From: Deltaproteobacteria bacterium
GTDB lineage: Bacteria; Desulfobacterota; Desulfobulbia; Desulfobulbales; Desulfurivibrionaceae
DNA length: 64,000 nucleotides
Direction of reading: 5' to 3'
Assembly: GCA_021802775.1 (NCBI GenBank)
Contig: JAJZRJ010000004.1
Location: 1-64,000 of the forward strand
This document shows positions 46,693-56,844 of this stretch, piece by piece. The translations under genes were made by a program, and so were the position numbers. The notes beneath the pieces were generated by a model, which had not been told where the DNA came from, ran no database searches, and worked only from the letters and a program-made list of their open reading frames with translations. The number at the start of each line of letters is the position of its first letter. Positions within the stretch are counted from its first letter, which is position 1.

Positions 46693-47403
46693 GTGAGCCT
46701 CGGCCTGCTCTCAGATCACGTGCGGCCGCTGACGGACGACGAACGCTTCCGCTTCCGCTGCCATCCGGGGGTCGGTTGCTTTACCGAGTGCTGCCGCGAA
46801 CTGGAACTGGCACTCCACCCCTATGATGTGGTGCGCCTTGCCAGACGGCTGGGGATCATGACCGCCCTCTTTCTCGATCGCTACGCCCTGGTGGAACAGG
46901 GGGAGGGCGACCTCTTCCCCCGGGTCTTTCTCGCCATGATCGACGACGGCCGCGCCAGCTGCCCCTTTGTGGGCGCCGAAGGGTGCACCGTTTATACCGA
47001 CCGCCCGGCTCCCTGCCGCACTTATCCCTTGGGCCGGGGCGCCTCGCTCAAGGAAGACGGCACCGCCACCATCCTCCATGTGCTGCTCACCGAGCCGCAC
47101 TGCCAAGGCTTTGCCGAGGCCACGGAACAGGACGTGGCCGCCTGGACCGCCGACCAGGGGCTCATCCCCTACCAGCGGATGAACGACCTGCTGCTCCGCC
47201 TGCTCCAGCATCCGCAGACCAGAACGGGATGGCGGCCCAACGCCGAGCAGTGCCGGCGCTATCTCAACACCCTTTACGATCTCGATTGCTTCCGGAACAC
47301 GCTGCTCCCTGATACTCCGGAACGCGAAGCCCCGCTGGCCGACGACGAGAGGCTGCTCGCCCATGCCGTCGACCAGCTCGTCCGGGAATTTTATGGCGAC
47401 TGA
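46693..47403 (+). CDS. YkgJ-family cysteine-cluster protein
   Basis: A 236-aa protein from GTG 46693. Cysteines are arranged in RCHPGVGCFTECC near the N-terminus and CPFVGAEGCTVYTDRPAPC further on, the pattern of the YkgJ/UPF0153 family (CxxCC and CxxYxxRPxxC), thought to bind zinc or an iron-sulfur cluster. Function unknown. It follows secDF by 25 bp and overlaps the HD-domain gene by 11 bp. Confidence 0.83.
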   Translation: MSLGLLSDHVRPLTDDERFRFRCHPGVGCFTECCRELELALHPYDVVRLARRLGIMTALFLDRYALVEQGEGDLFPRVFLAMIDDGRASCPFVGAEGCTVYTDRPAPCRTYPLGRGASLKEDGTATILHVLLTEPHCQGFAEATEQDVAAWTADQGLIPYQRMNDLLLRLLQHPQTRTGWRPNAEQCRRYLNTLYDLDCFRNTLLPDTPEREAPLADDERLLAHAVDQLVREFYGD

Positions 47404-48136
47404 GCAGACGCCAACGCCGGCATACACCGACACGCTGCGCAAGGCCGAGACCAGCGCCGCGGCACCTCTGGGGCCGGATCTCACTGAACGCCTCCGCCGC
47501 ATCTCCCACGAATACTGCATCAGCGAAGGCGGCTGCCACGGGCCGGACCACACCGATCGGGTGCATGATCTCGCCATGCACATCGGCCGGCTCATGGGCG
47601 CCAAACTCGACATCCTGAGCGCCGCGGCCCTGCTGCACGACATCGGCCGCCGCCATGAGATGGAGAAACGGGGCAAGATCTGCCACGCGGAAAAAGGGGC
47701 GGAAATGGCCGAGGGTATCCTCATCGGCCTGGGGGTACCGGCCGATAAAATCGCCGGGGTCATCCACTGCATCGAGACCCACCGCTACCGCAACAACAAG
47801 ATTCCCCACAGCCTGGAGGCGCAAATCCTCTACGACGCCGACAAGATCGACTCCATCGGCGCCATCGGCATCGGCCGCGCCTTCCTCTTTGCCGGCCAGG
47901 TGGGCGCCCGGCTGCACAATCGCATGAGCGACATCACCAACACCACCTCCTATTCGGTGGAGGATACCGCCTACCGGGAGTTTCGGGTCAAACTCTGCAA
48001 GGTCAAGGAGACGATGCTCACCCCGGAAGGCCGCCGCATCGCCCAGGAACGCCACGATTTCATGGAACTCTTCTTCCGCCGCCTCGAGAAAGAGATCAAC
48101 GGCGACGACACCGCCCGTAAGGCCTCCCAGTCCTGA
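47393..48136 (+). CDS. HD-domain phosphohydrolase
   Basis: A 247-aa protein starting MATEQTPTPAYTDTLRKAET at 47393 inside the end of the previous gene. The HD motif is clear: HGPDHTDRVHDLA, LLHDIGRRHE, HCIETHRYRNNK and LYDADKIDSIGAIGIGR, matching the YedJ/HD superfamily of metal-dependent phosphohydrolases. Substrate (nucleotide or other) cannot be told. It is part of the secDF to tatC run. Confidence 0.85.
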   Translation: MATEQTPTPAYTDTLRKAETSAAAPLGPDLTERLRRISHEYCISEGGCHGPDHTDRVHDLAMHIGRLMGAKLDILSAAALLHDIGRRHEMEKRGKICHAEKGAEMAEGILIGLGVPADKIAGVIHCIETHRYRNNKIPHSLEAQILYDADKIDSIGAIGIGRAFLFAGQVGARLHNRMSDITNTTSYSVEDTAYREFRVKLCKVKETMLTPEGRRIAQERHDFMELFFRRLEKEINGDDTARKASQS

Positions 48137-48150
48137 GCCCGGCCGCCACC

Positions 48151-48852
48151 ATGACCACAGAATCCCCCAACCGGCTGGCGGTCATCATCAACACGCTGCG
48201 CAAATCGGTGCTGCGACTCTTGGGGCTGCTGCTCGCCACCACCATGGGCTGCTTCCTGCTGGCACCGCAGCTCCTCCGCCAATTCCAGCTTCATCTCAAG
48301 CAGGAACTCTCCTTCTTCACGGTGACCGAGCCCTTCCTTGCCCATGTCAAACTGGCCCTGGCCGCCGCCGCCTTCCTCCTGGCCCCGGTCTGCATCGCCT
48401 GGTTCTGGCGGGCGCTGGCCAAACCCTTCCGCCTGCCAGCCGCAACGGTCTTCTGGTTCATCCTCTTCACCTGCCTGCTCTTTTACAGCGGCGCCGGATT
48501 CTGCTACTTTATCACCCTGCCCTATGGCGTCGATTTCCTGCTCGGCTTCCAGTCGGCCCAGCTCAAGCCGCTCATCGCCATCGACCGCTTCGTCGCCTTT
48601 GTCACCCTCTTTGTCCTCGCCTTCGGCCTCATCTTCGAATTGCCCATCTTCATGGTCTTCCTCGCCAAGGCAGGCCTCTGCCAGCGCCAGGTCTTCGAAC
48701 GCAACCGCCGCTACGCGGTGCTCGCCATCAGCATCGTCGCCGCCCTGCTCACCCCGACCCCGGACGTCTTCAACATGATGCTCATGGGCGTGCCGCTCTA
48801 CCTGCTTTATGAGGGCGGAATCATCGCCATCCGGCTGCTCAAGATCACCTGA
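48151..48852 (+). CDS. tatC: Twin-arginine translocase subunit TatC
   Basis: TatC is the signal-peptide receptor of the Tat system, which exports folded proteins. The 233-aa protein has six membrane helices and the conserved TVTEPFLAHVKLALAAAAFL, FELPIFMVFLAKAGL and LTPTPDVFNMMLMGVPLYLLYE segments. The N-terminus is slightly short but complete. tatA and tatB are not in this window. Co-directional with secDF, so two export functions share a transcript. Confidence 0.95.
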   Translation: MTTESPNRLAVIINTLRKSVLRLLGLLLATTMGCFLLAPQLLRQFQLHLKQELSFFTVTEPFLAHVKLALAAAAFLLAPVCIAWFWRALAKPFRLPAATVFWFILFTCLLFYSGAGFCYFITLPYGVDFLLGFQSAQLKPLIAIDRFVAFVTLFVLAFGLIFELPIFMVFLAKAGLCQRQVFERNRRYAVLAISIVAALLTPTPDVFNMMLMGVPLYLLYEGGIIAIRLLKIT

Positions 48853-48948
48853 CCCAACGGAAGAGGGATTGCAGCCCGGCTGCTGCTGTGATATGAAGGA
48901 GCAGACACGTACCCCTGCTGTTACACTCTGAAACGGGCCACACCACCC

Positions 48949-49281
48949 ATGCCGAAGCCCTATAAAAAGATCCGGAGACCGGAACGGCATCGGCTGATCG
49001 CCGTCATCGCCGTAACGTTCCTGGCCTTTGCGGCATGGCTTGCCTTCAGCCCCCATGGTGCAATGCGGTACTATCGGGTGAGCCGGGACCTCCGCACCGC
49101 CAAGGCGGAAAATCAACGGATCACCGCGGAAAACAAGGAACTGGCCAAGGAAATCCACCGGCTCAAGAATGATCGCGCCTATCAGGAGGACATGGCGCGC
49201 CGGACCTTCGGCATGGTCAGAAAAAACGAGATAGTCTTCGATTTCGGCAGCGAGAAAAAGAAAGAGAAGGAAAAAGAATAA
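48949..49281 (+). CDS. ftsB: FtsB/DivIC-type septum formation initiator
   Basis: A 110-aa bitopic protein: basic cytoplasmic tail, one membrane helix at about residues 16-34 (LIAVIAVTFLAFAAWLAF), then a coiled coil (LRTAKAENQRITAENKELAK, EIHRLKNDRAYQEDMARRTF) and a Lys/Glu-rich tail. The layout and the final ARRTFGMVRKNEIVF match FtsB, which recruits late division proteins with FtsL and FtsQ. Its 3' end faces gmhB with a 6-bp gap. Confidence 0.82.
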   Translation: MPKPYKKIRRPERHRLIAVIAVTFLAFAAWLAFSPHGAMRYYRVSRDLRTAKAENQRITAENKELAKEIHRLKNDRAYQEDMARRTFGMVRKNEIVFDFGSEKKKEKEKE

Positions 49282-49287
49282 TAGGCG

Positions 49288-49872
49288 TCACGATGCCTGG
49301 CCGGCCAGGTCGGCGATGATCCAGGCCACTGCCTCGTAAAGATCATCGGCCACCCAATGCGGCTGCACCGACTGGGTGGGGCCGATGTACTCCAGGTCCC
49401 CGCGACCGTAACCGGTCAGCACCAATACCCCCTTGGCGCCGCAGGCCGCGGCGGCCTTCAGGTCTGCCCAGCGATCCCCCACCACATACGATTTCCCGAG
49501 GTCCAGTTCCAATTCGGCCGCCGCCTGCACGAAGAGTCCGGGCTTGGGCTTGCGGCACCGGCAGGCAAGCCGGTAGCGCTCCTCCTTGGCCTCGGGATGA
49601 TGGGGGCAGACGTAGATGCCGTCGAGCCGGGCACCGGCGACGGCGAGTTCCGCGATCATGCGGGCGTGTACCGCGGAGAGGAGCGATTCCGGAAAATAGC
49701 CGCGGGCCAGGCCCGACTGGTTGGTGGTCACCACCACCGGAATCCGGCGCTCGTTCAGGAGCCGGATCGCCTCTCCCACCCGCGGCAGCAGATGAAAGCG
49801 GCTCAGATGGTTGATGTAACCCATCTGCTCGTTGATGGTGCCATCCCGATCAAGAAAGACCGCCGGCCGCAT
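49288..49872 (-). CDS. gmhB: D-glycero-beta-D-manno-heptose 1,7-bisphosphate 7-phosphatase
   Basis: GmhB removes the 7-phosphate in ADP-heptose synthesis for the LPS core. The 194-aa HAD-family protein starts MRPAVFLDRDGTINEQ, with catalytic Asp8 and Asp10, TTNQSGLARGYF, the zinc loop CPHHPEAKEERYRLACRCRK and GDRWADLKAAAACGAKGVLV. Start ATG 49872 overlaps the 3' end of waaF by 23 bp, so the two LPS genes are coupled. Confidence 0.94.
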   Translation of the reverse strand: MRPAVFLDRDGTINEQMGYINHLSRFHLLPRVGEAIRLLNERRIPVVVTTNQSGLARGYFPESLLSAVHARMIAELAVAGARLDGIYVCPHHPEAKEERYRLACRCRKPKPGLFVQAAAELELDLGKSYVVGDRWADLKAAAACGAKGVLVLTGYGRGDLEYIGPTQSVQPHWVADDLYEAVAWIIADLAGQAS

Positions 49873-50926
49873 GCGCCACTCCCTCCCTGCCTTTGGCGAG
49901 CAGCCCGGCCACTGCGGCGAATACCTCATCCGTCTCGATGCCGAGCATGCACTGGTAATGGCCCTTGCGGCAATGGGTTTTGAAGCAAGGGTTGCATTCC
50001 AGCTCTTTTTTCAGGATCACCGCGGTATCGCAGAAGGGGCCGGTGGCCACCTCGTCGGTGGAACCGAAGATCGCCACCAGCGGCACCCGCTGCGCCGCGG
50101 CCACATGCATCAGCCCTGAGTCGTTGGTGACGAAGGCGTCGCAGCAGCCGATCAGGGCCATGGCCTCGGCCAGGGTGGTCTTGCCGGTAACATCCACCAC
50201 CTGCTCCGGGGCCTGCTCCTTGATAAGCGCGGCAGCCTCCTGGTCGGCCGTGGTGCCGAAAACCAGCAGTGTAGCGCCATATTCCCGAGCGAGCCGGGCC
50301 GCCAGGGCGGCATACCGCTCGGCCGGCCATTTCTTCGCCGGACCATAGGCCGCCCCTGGGTTCAGCCCCACCACCCGCACTGATTTGCGGCCCGCGAGGA
50401 ACTCCCGCGCCCAGCGGGTGGTTTCGGCCGGCAATTGCAAAAAGAGCTCGTCCGCGCCACGCGCAAGCCCCAGGTCGGCCAGCAACTCCTGGTAGTAATG
50501 CACCTGGTGGAGTTGCCGCACCTCGGGGCGGATGGTCACGCCGTGGGTGAGCAAGAGGCTGCGGCCATCCCGCCGGTAGCCGGCCCGGACCGGAATCCCG
50601 GCCAGCACCGCGAGCAGGGCCGCCTCAAAGGCATTCTGCAGCAGGATCGCCGCGTCGAAACGCCGTTCGCGTAACTCCCGGCCGAGCTGCCACAGGCCGT
50701 ATAGTCCATGATGCCGCCCCTTCTTGTGATAGAGCAGCACCTCGTCCACATGGGGGCTGGCGGCAAAGATGTCTGCCACCCACGGGTAGGCGAGGATGGA
50801 GATGGTGGCCTCGGGGAAATTGGCGCGAACGGTGCGCACCGCAGGCGTCGTCATAATGGCGTCGCCCACCCAGTTGGTGGAACGGAGCAGAATCGTGCGC
50901 GGATGGTATTCGGTAAGGCGTTTCAT
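49850..50926 (-). CDS. waaF: ADP-heptose:LPS heptosyltransferase II
   Basis: A 358-aa GT9-family glycosyltransferase that adds the second heptose of the LPS inner core at the inner face of the cytoplasmic membrane. Family motifs include ILLRSTNWVGDAIMTTPAVR, NPGAAYGPAKKWPAERYAAL, VTNDSGLMHVAAAQRVPLVA and IFGSTDEVATGP. The C-terminal CNPCFKTHCRKGHYQCM is typical of WaaF. It is translated ahead of gmhB with overlap. Confidence 0.94.
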   Translation of the reverse strand: MKRLTEYHPRTILLRSTNWVGDAIMTTPAVRTVRANFPEATISILAYPWVADIFAASPHVDEVLLYHKKGRHHGLYGLWQLGRELRERRFDAAILLQNAFEAALLAVLAGIPVRAGYRRDGRSLLLTHGVTIRPEVRQLHQVHYYQELLADLGLARGADELFLQLPAETTRWAREFLAGRKSVRVVGLNPGAAYGPAKKWPAERYAALAARLAREYGATLLVFGTTADQEAAALIKEQAPEQVVDVTGKTTLAEAMALIGCCDAFVTNDSGLMHVAAAQRVPLVAIFGSTDEVATGPFCDTAVILKKELECNPCFKTHCRKGHYQCMLGIETDEVFAAVAGLLAKGREGVAHAAGGLS

Positions 50927-51054
50927 GAATCGTTCAATTGGCTTCCAGTCAGCCCACTTTGGTTGTTTTGCCCTGCTGCGTCAAGATTTTTCTCGAAGTC
51001 CGGCCCGCAATCCTCCGCCCCGCTCCCCGGCGCCATTTTTTCCCGCCATCGCCC

Positions 51055-51083
51055 TTGCAAAATCGTGGAAACGGTGGTAAAAG
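51055..51083 (+). promoter_or_regulatory. Putative promoter of the rpsB operon
   Basis: TTGCAA (51055-51060), 17-bp spacer, TAAAAG (51078-51083). Each hexamer matches four of six consensus bases. It would give a leader of about 105 nt before rpsB, long enough for the autoregulatory mRNA structure known from S2 leaders in some bacteria; no specific fold is claimed. Confidence 0.4.
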
Positions 51084-51194
51084 ATGCGGGTTTTACAACG
51101 ACGCACATCCCACGCACACTCCCTCTGGTGCCCGGTGAATCCGGGTCGGGAATCGGGATGGAGGAACAACCAAAATGCACAAAGGAGTCGCACC

Positions 51195-51956
51195 ATGTCT
51201 CACGTCACCATGCAGGAAATGCTGGAGTCCGGCCTGCACTTCGGCCATCAGACCCGCCGCTGGAACCCGAAGATGAAACCGTATATCTTCGGCGAGCGCA
51301 ACAAGATCTACATCATCAACCTCGACAAGACCCTGCCTCTCTTCAACAAGGCGTACGACTTCGTGGAGAGCCTGGCGGCCAAGGGCGGCAACATCCTCTT
51401 CGTCGGCACCAAGCGCCAGGCCCAGGAGATCGTCCGCGAGGAAGCGGCGCGCTGCGGCATGTCCTACGTCGATTACCGCTGGCTGGGCGGCATGCTCACC
51501 AACCACCAGACCATCAAGAAGAGCGTTGACCGCCTGAAGCACTACAAGGCCATGGAAGAGGACGGCACCATCAGCCGCTACAAGAAGAAAGAAGCGCTCA
51601 CCATGCAGAAAGAGGCCGAGAAGCTGGAGCGCAACATCGGCGGCATCAAGAACATGAAGACCCTGCCGGACGCCCTCTTCATCATCGACCCCAAGCGCGA
51701 GGACATCGCGGTGGACGAGGCGAACCGCCTAGGCATCCCGGTCATCGCCATTGCCGACACCAACTGCGATCCGGACGGCATCGATTACCTGATCCCCGGC
51801 AACGACGACGCCATCAAGTCGATCCGCCTCATCACCTCGCGGATGGCCGATGCGGCGCTCGCCGGCCGGACCAAGTACGGCGAGCAGCGCCAGGCTGCGG
51901 CCGACAAGGACACCGCCGATAAGGACGCGGCTGCCGAGAAGGCCGCGACTGAATAA
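51195..51956 (+). CDS. rpsB: 30S ribosomal protein S2
   Basis: Ribosomal protein uS2 of 253 aa. The start [20 protein letters not shown] at 51195 follows AAAGGAG. Typical segments are [52 protein letters not shown] and [21 protein letters not shown] short Ala/Lys/Asp-rich tail follows. It heads the classical rpsB-tsf-pyrH-frr order. Confidence 0.98.
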   Translation: MSHVTMQEMLESGLHFGHQTRRWNPKMKPYIFGERNKIYIINLDKTLPLFNKAYDFVESLAAKGGNILFVGTKRQAQEIVREEAARCGMSYVDYRWLGGMLTNHQTIKKSVDRLKHYKAMEEDGTISRYKKKEALTMQKEAEKLERNIGGIKNMKTLPDALFIIDPKREDIAVDEANRLGIPVIAIADTNCDPDGIDYLIPGNDDAIKSIRLITSRMADAALAGRTKYGEQRQAAADKDTADKDAAAEKAATE

Positions 51957-52056
51957 CAATCCGGCAGAGGGCGGGCTCCAGCCGCACGACCAGGAGCCCG
52001 CCGGCCGTTCCCCTTCCTTTTTCACGTTGAACCCATAAGCAGAACGAGGTACCTCC

Positions 52057-52650
52057 GTGCAGATAACCAGCCAGATGGTCAAGGAACTCCGCGACAAGAC
52101 CAACGCGGGGATGATGGATTGCAAGAAGGCGCTCACCGACACGGGCGGCGACATGGAAAAAGCCGTGGACCTGCTGCGGCAGAAGGGGCTCGCCGTGGCC
52201 CGGAAGCGGGCCGACCGCGCCACCAGCGAGGGCGTGATCGAGACCTACATCCATGCCGGCGGCAAGCTCGGCGTCATGGTGGAGGTCGGCTGCGAGACCG
52301 ACTTCGTTGCCAAAAGCCCGGCCTTTGTCGAGTTCGCCAGGAACGTGGCCATGCACATCGCCGCCTCCAACCCGGTTTCCATCCGCCGCGAGGACGTCTC
52401 CCCCGAACTCATCGAGCGCGAGCGCAACATCTACAAGCAGCAGGCCATCGACTCCGGCAAGCCGGAGAACATCGCCGAAAAGATGGTGGGCGGCAAGATG
52501 GACAAATTCTTTGCCGAAAACTGCCTGCTGGAACAAAAGTTCGTCAAGAACCCGGATCTCTCCATGCAGGATCTGCTCAACGAACTCATCGCCAAGATGG
52601 GCGAGAACATCGGCATCAAGCGTTTCGCCCGTTTCCAGGTCGGCGCGTAA
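52057..52650 (+). CDS. tsf: Elongation factor Ts
   Basis: EF-Ts recycles EF-Tu by GDP exchange. The 197-aa protein from GTG 52057 (after ACGAGGTACCTCC) has VKELRDKTNAGMMDCKKALT, the TDFVAKSPAF motif and a C-terminal NCLLEQKFVKNPDLSMQDLL. It is the short form that lacks much of the second dimerisation subdomain of the E. coli protein (283 aa), as is common outside the Gammaproteobacteria. Confidence 0.97.
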   Translation: MQITSQMVKELRDKTNAGMMDCKKALTDTGGDMEKAVDLLRQKGLAVARKRADRATSEGVIETYIHAGGKLGVMVEVGCETDFVAKSPAFVEFARNVAMHIAASNPVSIRREDVSPELIERERNIYKQQAIDSGKPENIAEKMVGGKMDKFFAENCLLEQKFVKNPDLSMQDLLNELIAKMGENIGIKRFARFQVGA

Positions 52651-52668
52651 CCGCCCGGACCATCTGCC

Positions 52669-53385
52669 ATGGCGAAGAGCAAGTACAGACGCGTCCTGTT
52701 GAAGCTGAGCGGCGAAGCCCTGATGGGCGACGCCGCCTTCGGCATCAGCACCGCGGTGCTCGACTGCGTGGCCAAGGAAATCAAGGAGCTGATCGCCCTT
52801 GATGTGCAGGTCGCCCTGGTGATCGGGGCGGGCAACATCTTCCGCGGCGTCTCCGGCGCCTCCAGCGGCATGGACCGCGCTGCGGCCGACAACATGGGAA
52901 TGCTGGCCACGATGATCAACGCCCTGGCCCTGCACGACGCCCTGGAGCGCCATGGGGTCCCGGCGCGGGTGCTCTCCGCCATTCCGATGCTCACGGTCTG
53001 CGAATCCTTTTCCCGCCAGAAGGCGATCCACCACCTGCGGAAAGGCCGGGCGGTGATATTCGGGGCCGGTACCGGCAATCCCTACTTCACCACCGACACC
53101 GCCGCCATGCTGCGGGCCCTGGAGATCAATGCCGATCTCGTCTGCAAGGCGACCCGGGTGGACGGGGTCTACGACAAGGATCCGCTCAAGCACCGGGACG
53201 CGGTCAAATTCGACACGCTTAGCTACGATGAGGTGCTGCGCCGCCACCTCAAGGTGATGGACGCCGCCGCCATCTCGCTGGCCATGGACAACGACACGGC
53301 CATTCTGGTCATCGACATGAACACGCCGGGCAACATGAAGAAGGCGGTGTGCGGCGAAGCCATCGGCACACTGATCAGGGGGTAG
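52669..53385 (+). CDS. pyrH: UMP kinase
   Basis: PyrH phosphorylates UMP to UDP. The 238-aa amino-acid-kinase-fold protein begins [20 protein letters not shown] and shows [43 protein letters not shown] and [20 protein letters not shown]. It starts 18 bp after tsf and ends 3 bp before frr. Confidence 0.98.
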   Translation: MAKSKYRRVLLKLSGEALMGDAAFGISTAVLDCVAKEIKELIALDVQVALVIGAGNIFRGVSGASSGMDRAAADNMGMLATMINALALHDALERHGVPARVLSAIPMLTVCESFSRQKAIHHLRKGRAVIFGAGTGNPYFTTDTAAMLRALEINADLVCKATRVDGVYDKDPLKHRDAVKFDTLSYDEVLRRHLKVMDAAAISLAMDNDTAILVIDMNTPGNMKKAVCGEAIGTLIRG

Positions 53386-53388
53386 CAG

Positions 53389-53943
53389 ATGAATCCAACC
53401 ATTCTCGCCATGAACGAAAAGATGGACCACAGCATGGAGGCCTACCGCCGCGAGCTGACCAGGATCCGCACCGGCCGCGCCTCGCTCAATCTGCTCGACG
53501 GCATCAAGGTAACGGCCTACGGTTCGCCGATGCTGCTCAACCAGGTGGCCAACCTCACCATCCCGGAGAGCCGGATGATCGTGATCCAGCCGTGGGACAC
53601 GCAACTGCTCGGCGCCATCGAAAAGGCGATCTTCTCCTCCGACATCGGCCTCAACCCGTCGAGCGACGGCAAGGTGATCCGCATCTCCATCCCGCAGCTC
53701 ACCGAGGAGCGCCGCAAGGAACTGGTCAAGCAGGTGAAGAAGATCAGCGAGGAGTACCGGGTGGCGATCCGCAACTGCCGCCGCGACGCCCTCGACCTGC
53801 TCAAGAAGCAGAAGGGTAACAAGGAACTGCCCGAGGACGAGTTCTTCAAGCTGCAGGACGAGGCCCAGAAGGCCACGGACCAGCACATCAAGAAGATCGA
53901 CGAGATCATGACGGAGAAGGAAAAGGAGGTCATGGAGGTCTAG
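53389..53943 (+). CDS. frr: Ribosome recycling factor
   Basis: Frr (184 aa) dissolves post-termination ribosomes with EF-G. It has the family sequence AYRRELTRIRTGRASLNLLD, YGSPMLLNQVANLTIPESRM, PQLTEERRKELVKQVKKISE and a C-terminal coiled helix. It is the last gene before the terminator at 53987-54017. Confidence 0.98.
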   Translation: MNPTILAMNEKMDHSMEAYRRELTRIRTGRASLNLLDGIKVTAYGSPMLLNQVANLTIPESRMIVIQPWDTQLLGAIEKAIFSSDIGLNPSSDGKVIRISIPQLTEERRKELVKQVKKISEEYRVAIRNCRRDALDLLKKQKGNKELPEDEFFKLQDEAQKATDQHIKKIDEIMTEKEKEVMEV

Positions 53944-53986
53944 CCTCATGACATTCCGCCGCATTCCCCGCAAAGTCTCCGTGCAC

Positions 53987-54017
53987 AAAGGATATCGTCA
54001 TGGTATCCTTTTTTTAT
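53987..54017 (+). terminator. Rho-independent terminator after frr
   Basis: AAAGGATA (53987-53994) pairs perfectly with TATCCTTT (54004-54011), 9-nt loop, followed by a T-run to 54015. A wider GCACAAA/TTTGTGC pairing flanks it. It separates the rpsB operon from uppS, although the uppS start is only 30 bp downstream and read-through is likely. Confidence 0.8.
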
Positions 54018-54044
54018 TTGTGCGATCGTAACCCACCAGTGACC

Positions 54045-54788
<744 letters not shown>

Positions 54789-54793
54789 ACGCG

Positions 54794-55591
54794 ATGGAAC
54801 GCCTCCTTACCGGAATAGTCCTTGGTGCCGGCTGGTTATTGCTCCTCCTCTACGGCCAGGCCCTGCCCTTCTGGCTGGTGGCCTGCGGCCTCGGCCTCAT
54901 GGCACTCCATGAATACTGCGCCATGGCCTTGACCGGCGCCACCGAGCTGGCGCTGCGCCCCTTCGTCATCCTCGCCGCATCCCTGCCACTGCTGGCCTCG
55001 CTCTTCGGCCGCCTGCCCATGGTGAGCGCGGCCATGGTCCTGGCCTTCTGCTGCCTTACCTTCCTTACCCTGCGCGCTTACCAGCGGCTGAGCGACCCCT
55101 TCACCTTCCTGAATCGCGCCGCCTTTGGCACCCTCTATATCGGTTTCGGCGCCGCTCATCTGCCCCTGCTCTTCCAGCTGTCCAGCGGCAACCGCTGGGT
55201 CATCCTGCTGACCCTCATCATCGTCGCCAGTGACGCCGGCGCCTTCTACACCGGCTCAAACTTCGGCCGCCGCAAGCTCTGCCCGGCCATCAGCCCCAAC
55301 AAGACGGTGGAAGGATTGCTGGGCGGCCTGGGCCTCGCCATCGCCGTTGCCATGATCGCCGGCCCACTGCTCCTGCCGTCCATCACCCTCTTGTCATCGG
55401 CAGTGGCGGGCCTGATCCTCGCCGTGGTGGGCGCGGCCGGCGATCTGGCCGAATCGGTGCTCAAGCGCGCCATGGGCGTCAAGGACTCCGGCACCCTGCT
55501 GCCCGGCCATGGCGGCATCCTCGACCGGGCCGACTCCCTGCTGCTCGCGACCCCGGTCCTCTATTACCTGCTCATTCTCGGCGTGCTGTAA
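54794..55591 (+). CDS. cdsA: Phosphatidate cytidylyltransferase
   Basis: CdsA makes CDP-diacylglycerol, the phospholipid branch point. The 265-aa membrane protein has about seven helices and the C-terminal signature SVLKRAMGVKDSGTLLPGHG followed by GILDRADSL. Start ATG 54794 is 5 bp after uppS. The order uppS-cdsA-dxr-rseP is the widespread bacterial arrangement. Confidence 0.95.
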   Translation: MERLLTGIVLGAGWLLLLLYGQALPFWLVACGLGLMALHEYCAMALTGATELALRPFVILAASLPLLASLFGRLPMVSAAMVLAFCCLTFLTLRAYQRLSDPFTFLNRAAFGTLYIGFGAAHLPLLFQLSSGNRWVILLTLIIVASDAGAFYTGSNFGRRKLCPAISPNKTVEGLLGGLGLAIAVAMIAGPLLLPSITLLSSAVAGLILAVVGAAGDLAESVLKRAMGVKDSGTLLPGHGGILDRADSLLLATPVLYYLLILGVL

Positions 55592-55606
55592 GGAAGGGAC
55601 CGCGCC

Positions 55607-56833
55607 ATGACCAAACATCTCGCCCTGCTCGGCTCCACCGGCTCCATCGGCCGCAACGTCCTCGACGTGGTGCGGCAGTTCCCCGGCCGTTTCCGCATCG
55701 TCGGCCTGGCGGCCGGCAGCAACATCGCCCTGCTCCGCGAACAGATCATCGCCTTCAATCCGGTCAAGGTTGCGATCGGCAACCCGGAACTGGCGGGCGA
55801 CCTGGTGCAGAGCCTGCCTTCCGGCTGGGGCGACCGCATCGTCTCCGGCACCACCGGCAATGAAGAAGTCGCCGCCCTGCCGGAGGCGGACACCGTGGTC
55901 TCGGCCATTGTCGGCGCCGCCGGACTCACTCCGACCATGGCGGCCATCGAGGCGGGCAAGGACATCGCCCTGGCCAACAAGGAAACCCTGGTCATGGCCG
56001 GCAATCTGGTCATGGCCGCGGTGGCCAGGAAAGGGGTGCGCCTCTTGCCCATCGACAGCGAACACAGCGCCATTGCCCAGGCCCTGGAAGCGGGCCGCAG
56101 GGAAGACGTGAGCCGGCTGATCCTCACCGCCTCGGGCGGCCCCTTCCGCAACAAGAGCGAACGCGAGCTGTGGCAGGTCACGCCGGAGGCGGCCCTGGCC
56201 CATCCCAACTGGGACATGGGCGCCAAGATCTCCATCGACTCCGCCACCCTGATGAACAAGGGACTGGAGGTAATCGAGGCGCGCTGGCTCTTCGACATTT
56301 CGGTGGAGAACATCGAGGTGCTCGTCCACCCGCAGAGCATTGTCCACTCGCTGGTGGAGTACATCGACGGCTCGGTGATGGCGCAGCTCGGCATCCCGGA
56401 CATGCGCATTCCCATTATCTACGCCCTTTCCTATCCGGAACGCCTCCGTCTCGGCCTGCCGCGGCTCAACCTCGCCAAGGCCCACGACCTGCAATTCACA
56501 CCGCCTGATTTCGCCCGCTTCCCGGCCTTGCAGCTTGCCTACCAGGCCTGCAAACGGGGCGGCACCCTGCCGGCGGTGCTTAACGCCGCCAACGAGGTGG
56601 CGGTGGACGCCTTCCTGGCCAAGAAGATCCGCTTTCCGGAGATTGCCCTGGTAGTGGCAGAGGCGGTGAACCGGGTGGAAAAGAAGGAGGCGTCCACCCT
56701 CTCCATCGTGCTCGAAGCCGATCTTGCCGCCCGGATGCTGGCTGAATCGGTGGTGGAAGCCCTGCAACTCAAGATGCGGCAACGGCTGGCTGGCGAAGGC
56801 AGCGAAGCGGCACCGTCAACCCCCACCCCCTAG
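55607..56833 (+). CDS. dxr: 1-deoxy-D-xylulose 5-phosphate reductoisomerase
   Basis: Dxr forms 2-C-methyl-D-erythritol 4-phosphate in the MEP isoprenoid pathway. The 408-aa protein has the NADPH motif [48 protein letters not shown] (metal and substrate site), [26 protein letters not shown] and [12 protein letters not shown]. Its product feeds the substrate of UppS two genes upstream. Confidence 0.97.
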   Translation: MTKHLALLGSTGSIGRNVLDVVRQFPGRFRIVGLAAGSNIALLREQIIAFNPVKVAIGNPELAGDLVQSLPSGWGDRIVSGTTGNEEVAALPEADTVVSAIVGAAGLTPTMAAIEAGKDIALANKETLVMAGNLVMAAVARKGVRLLPIDSEHSAIAQALEAGRREDVSRLILTASGGPFRNKSERELWQVTPEAALAHPNWDMGAKISIDSATLMNKGLEVIEARWLFDISVENIEVLVHPQSIVHSLVEYIDGSVMAQLGIPDMRIPIIYALSYPERLRLGLPRLNLAKAHDLQFTPPDFARFPALQLAYQACKRGGTLPAVLNAANEVAVDAFLAKKIRFPEIALVVAEAVNRVEKKEASTLSIVLEADLAARMLAESVVEALQLKMRQRLAGEGSEAAPSTPTP

Positions 56834-56844
56834 ATGGAACCCCA

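Noticed and set aside
49280-49330. Palindrome CCTGGCCGGCCAGG as a terminator between ftsB and gmhB
   Set aside because: It lies inside the gmhB coding end and has no T-run; coding constraint and GC content explain it.
51832-53988. A 718-codon minus-strand frame
   Set aside because: It lies opposite rpsB, tsf, pyrH and frr and has the low-complexity composition of a shadow frame.
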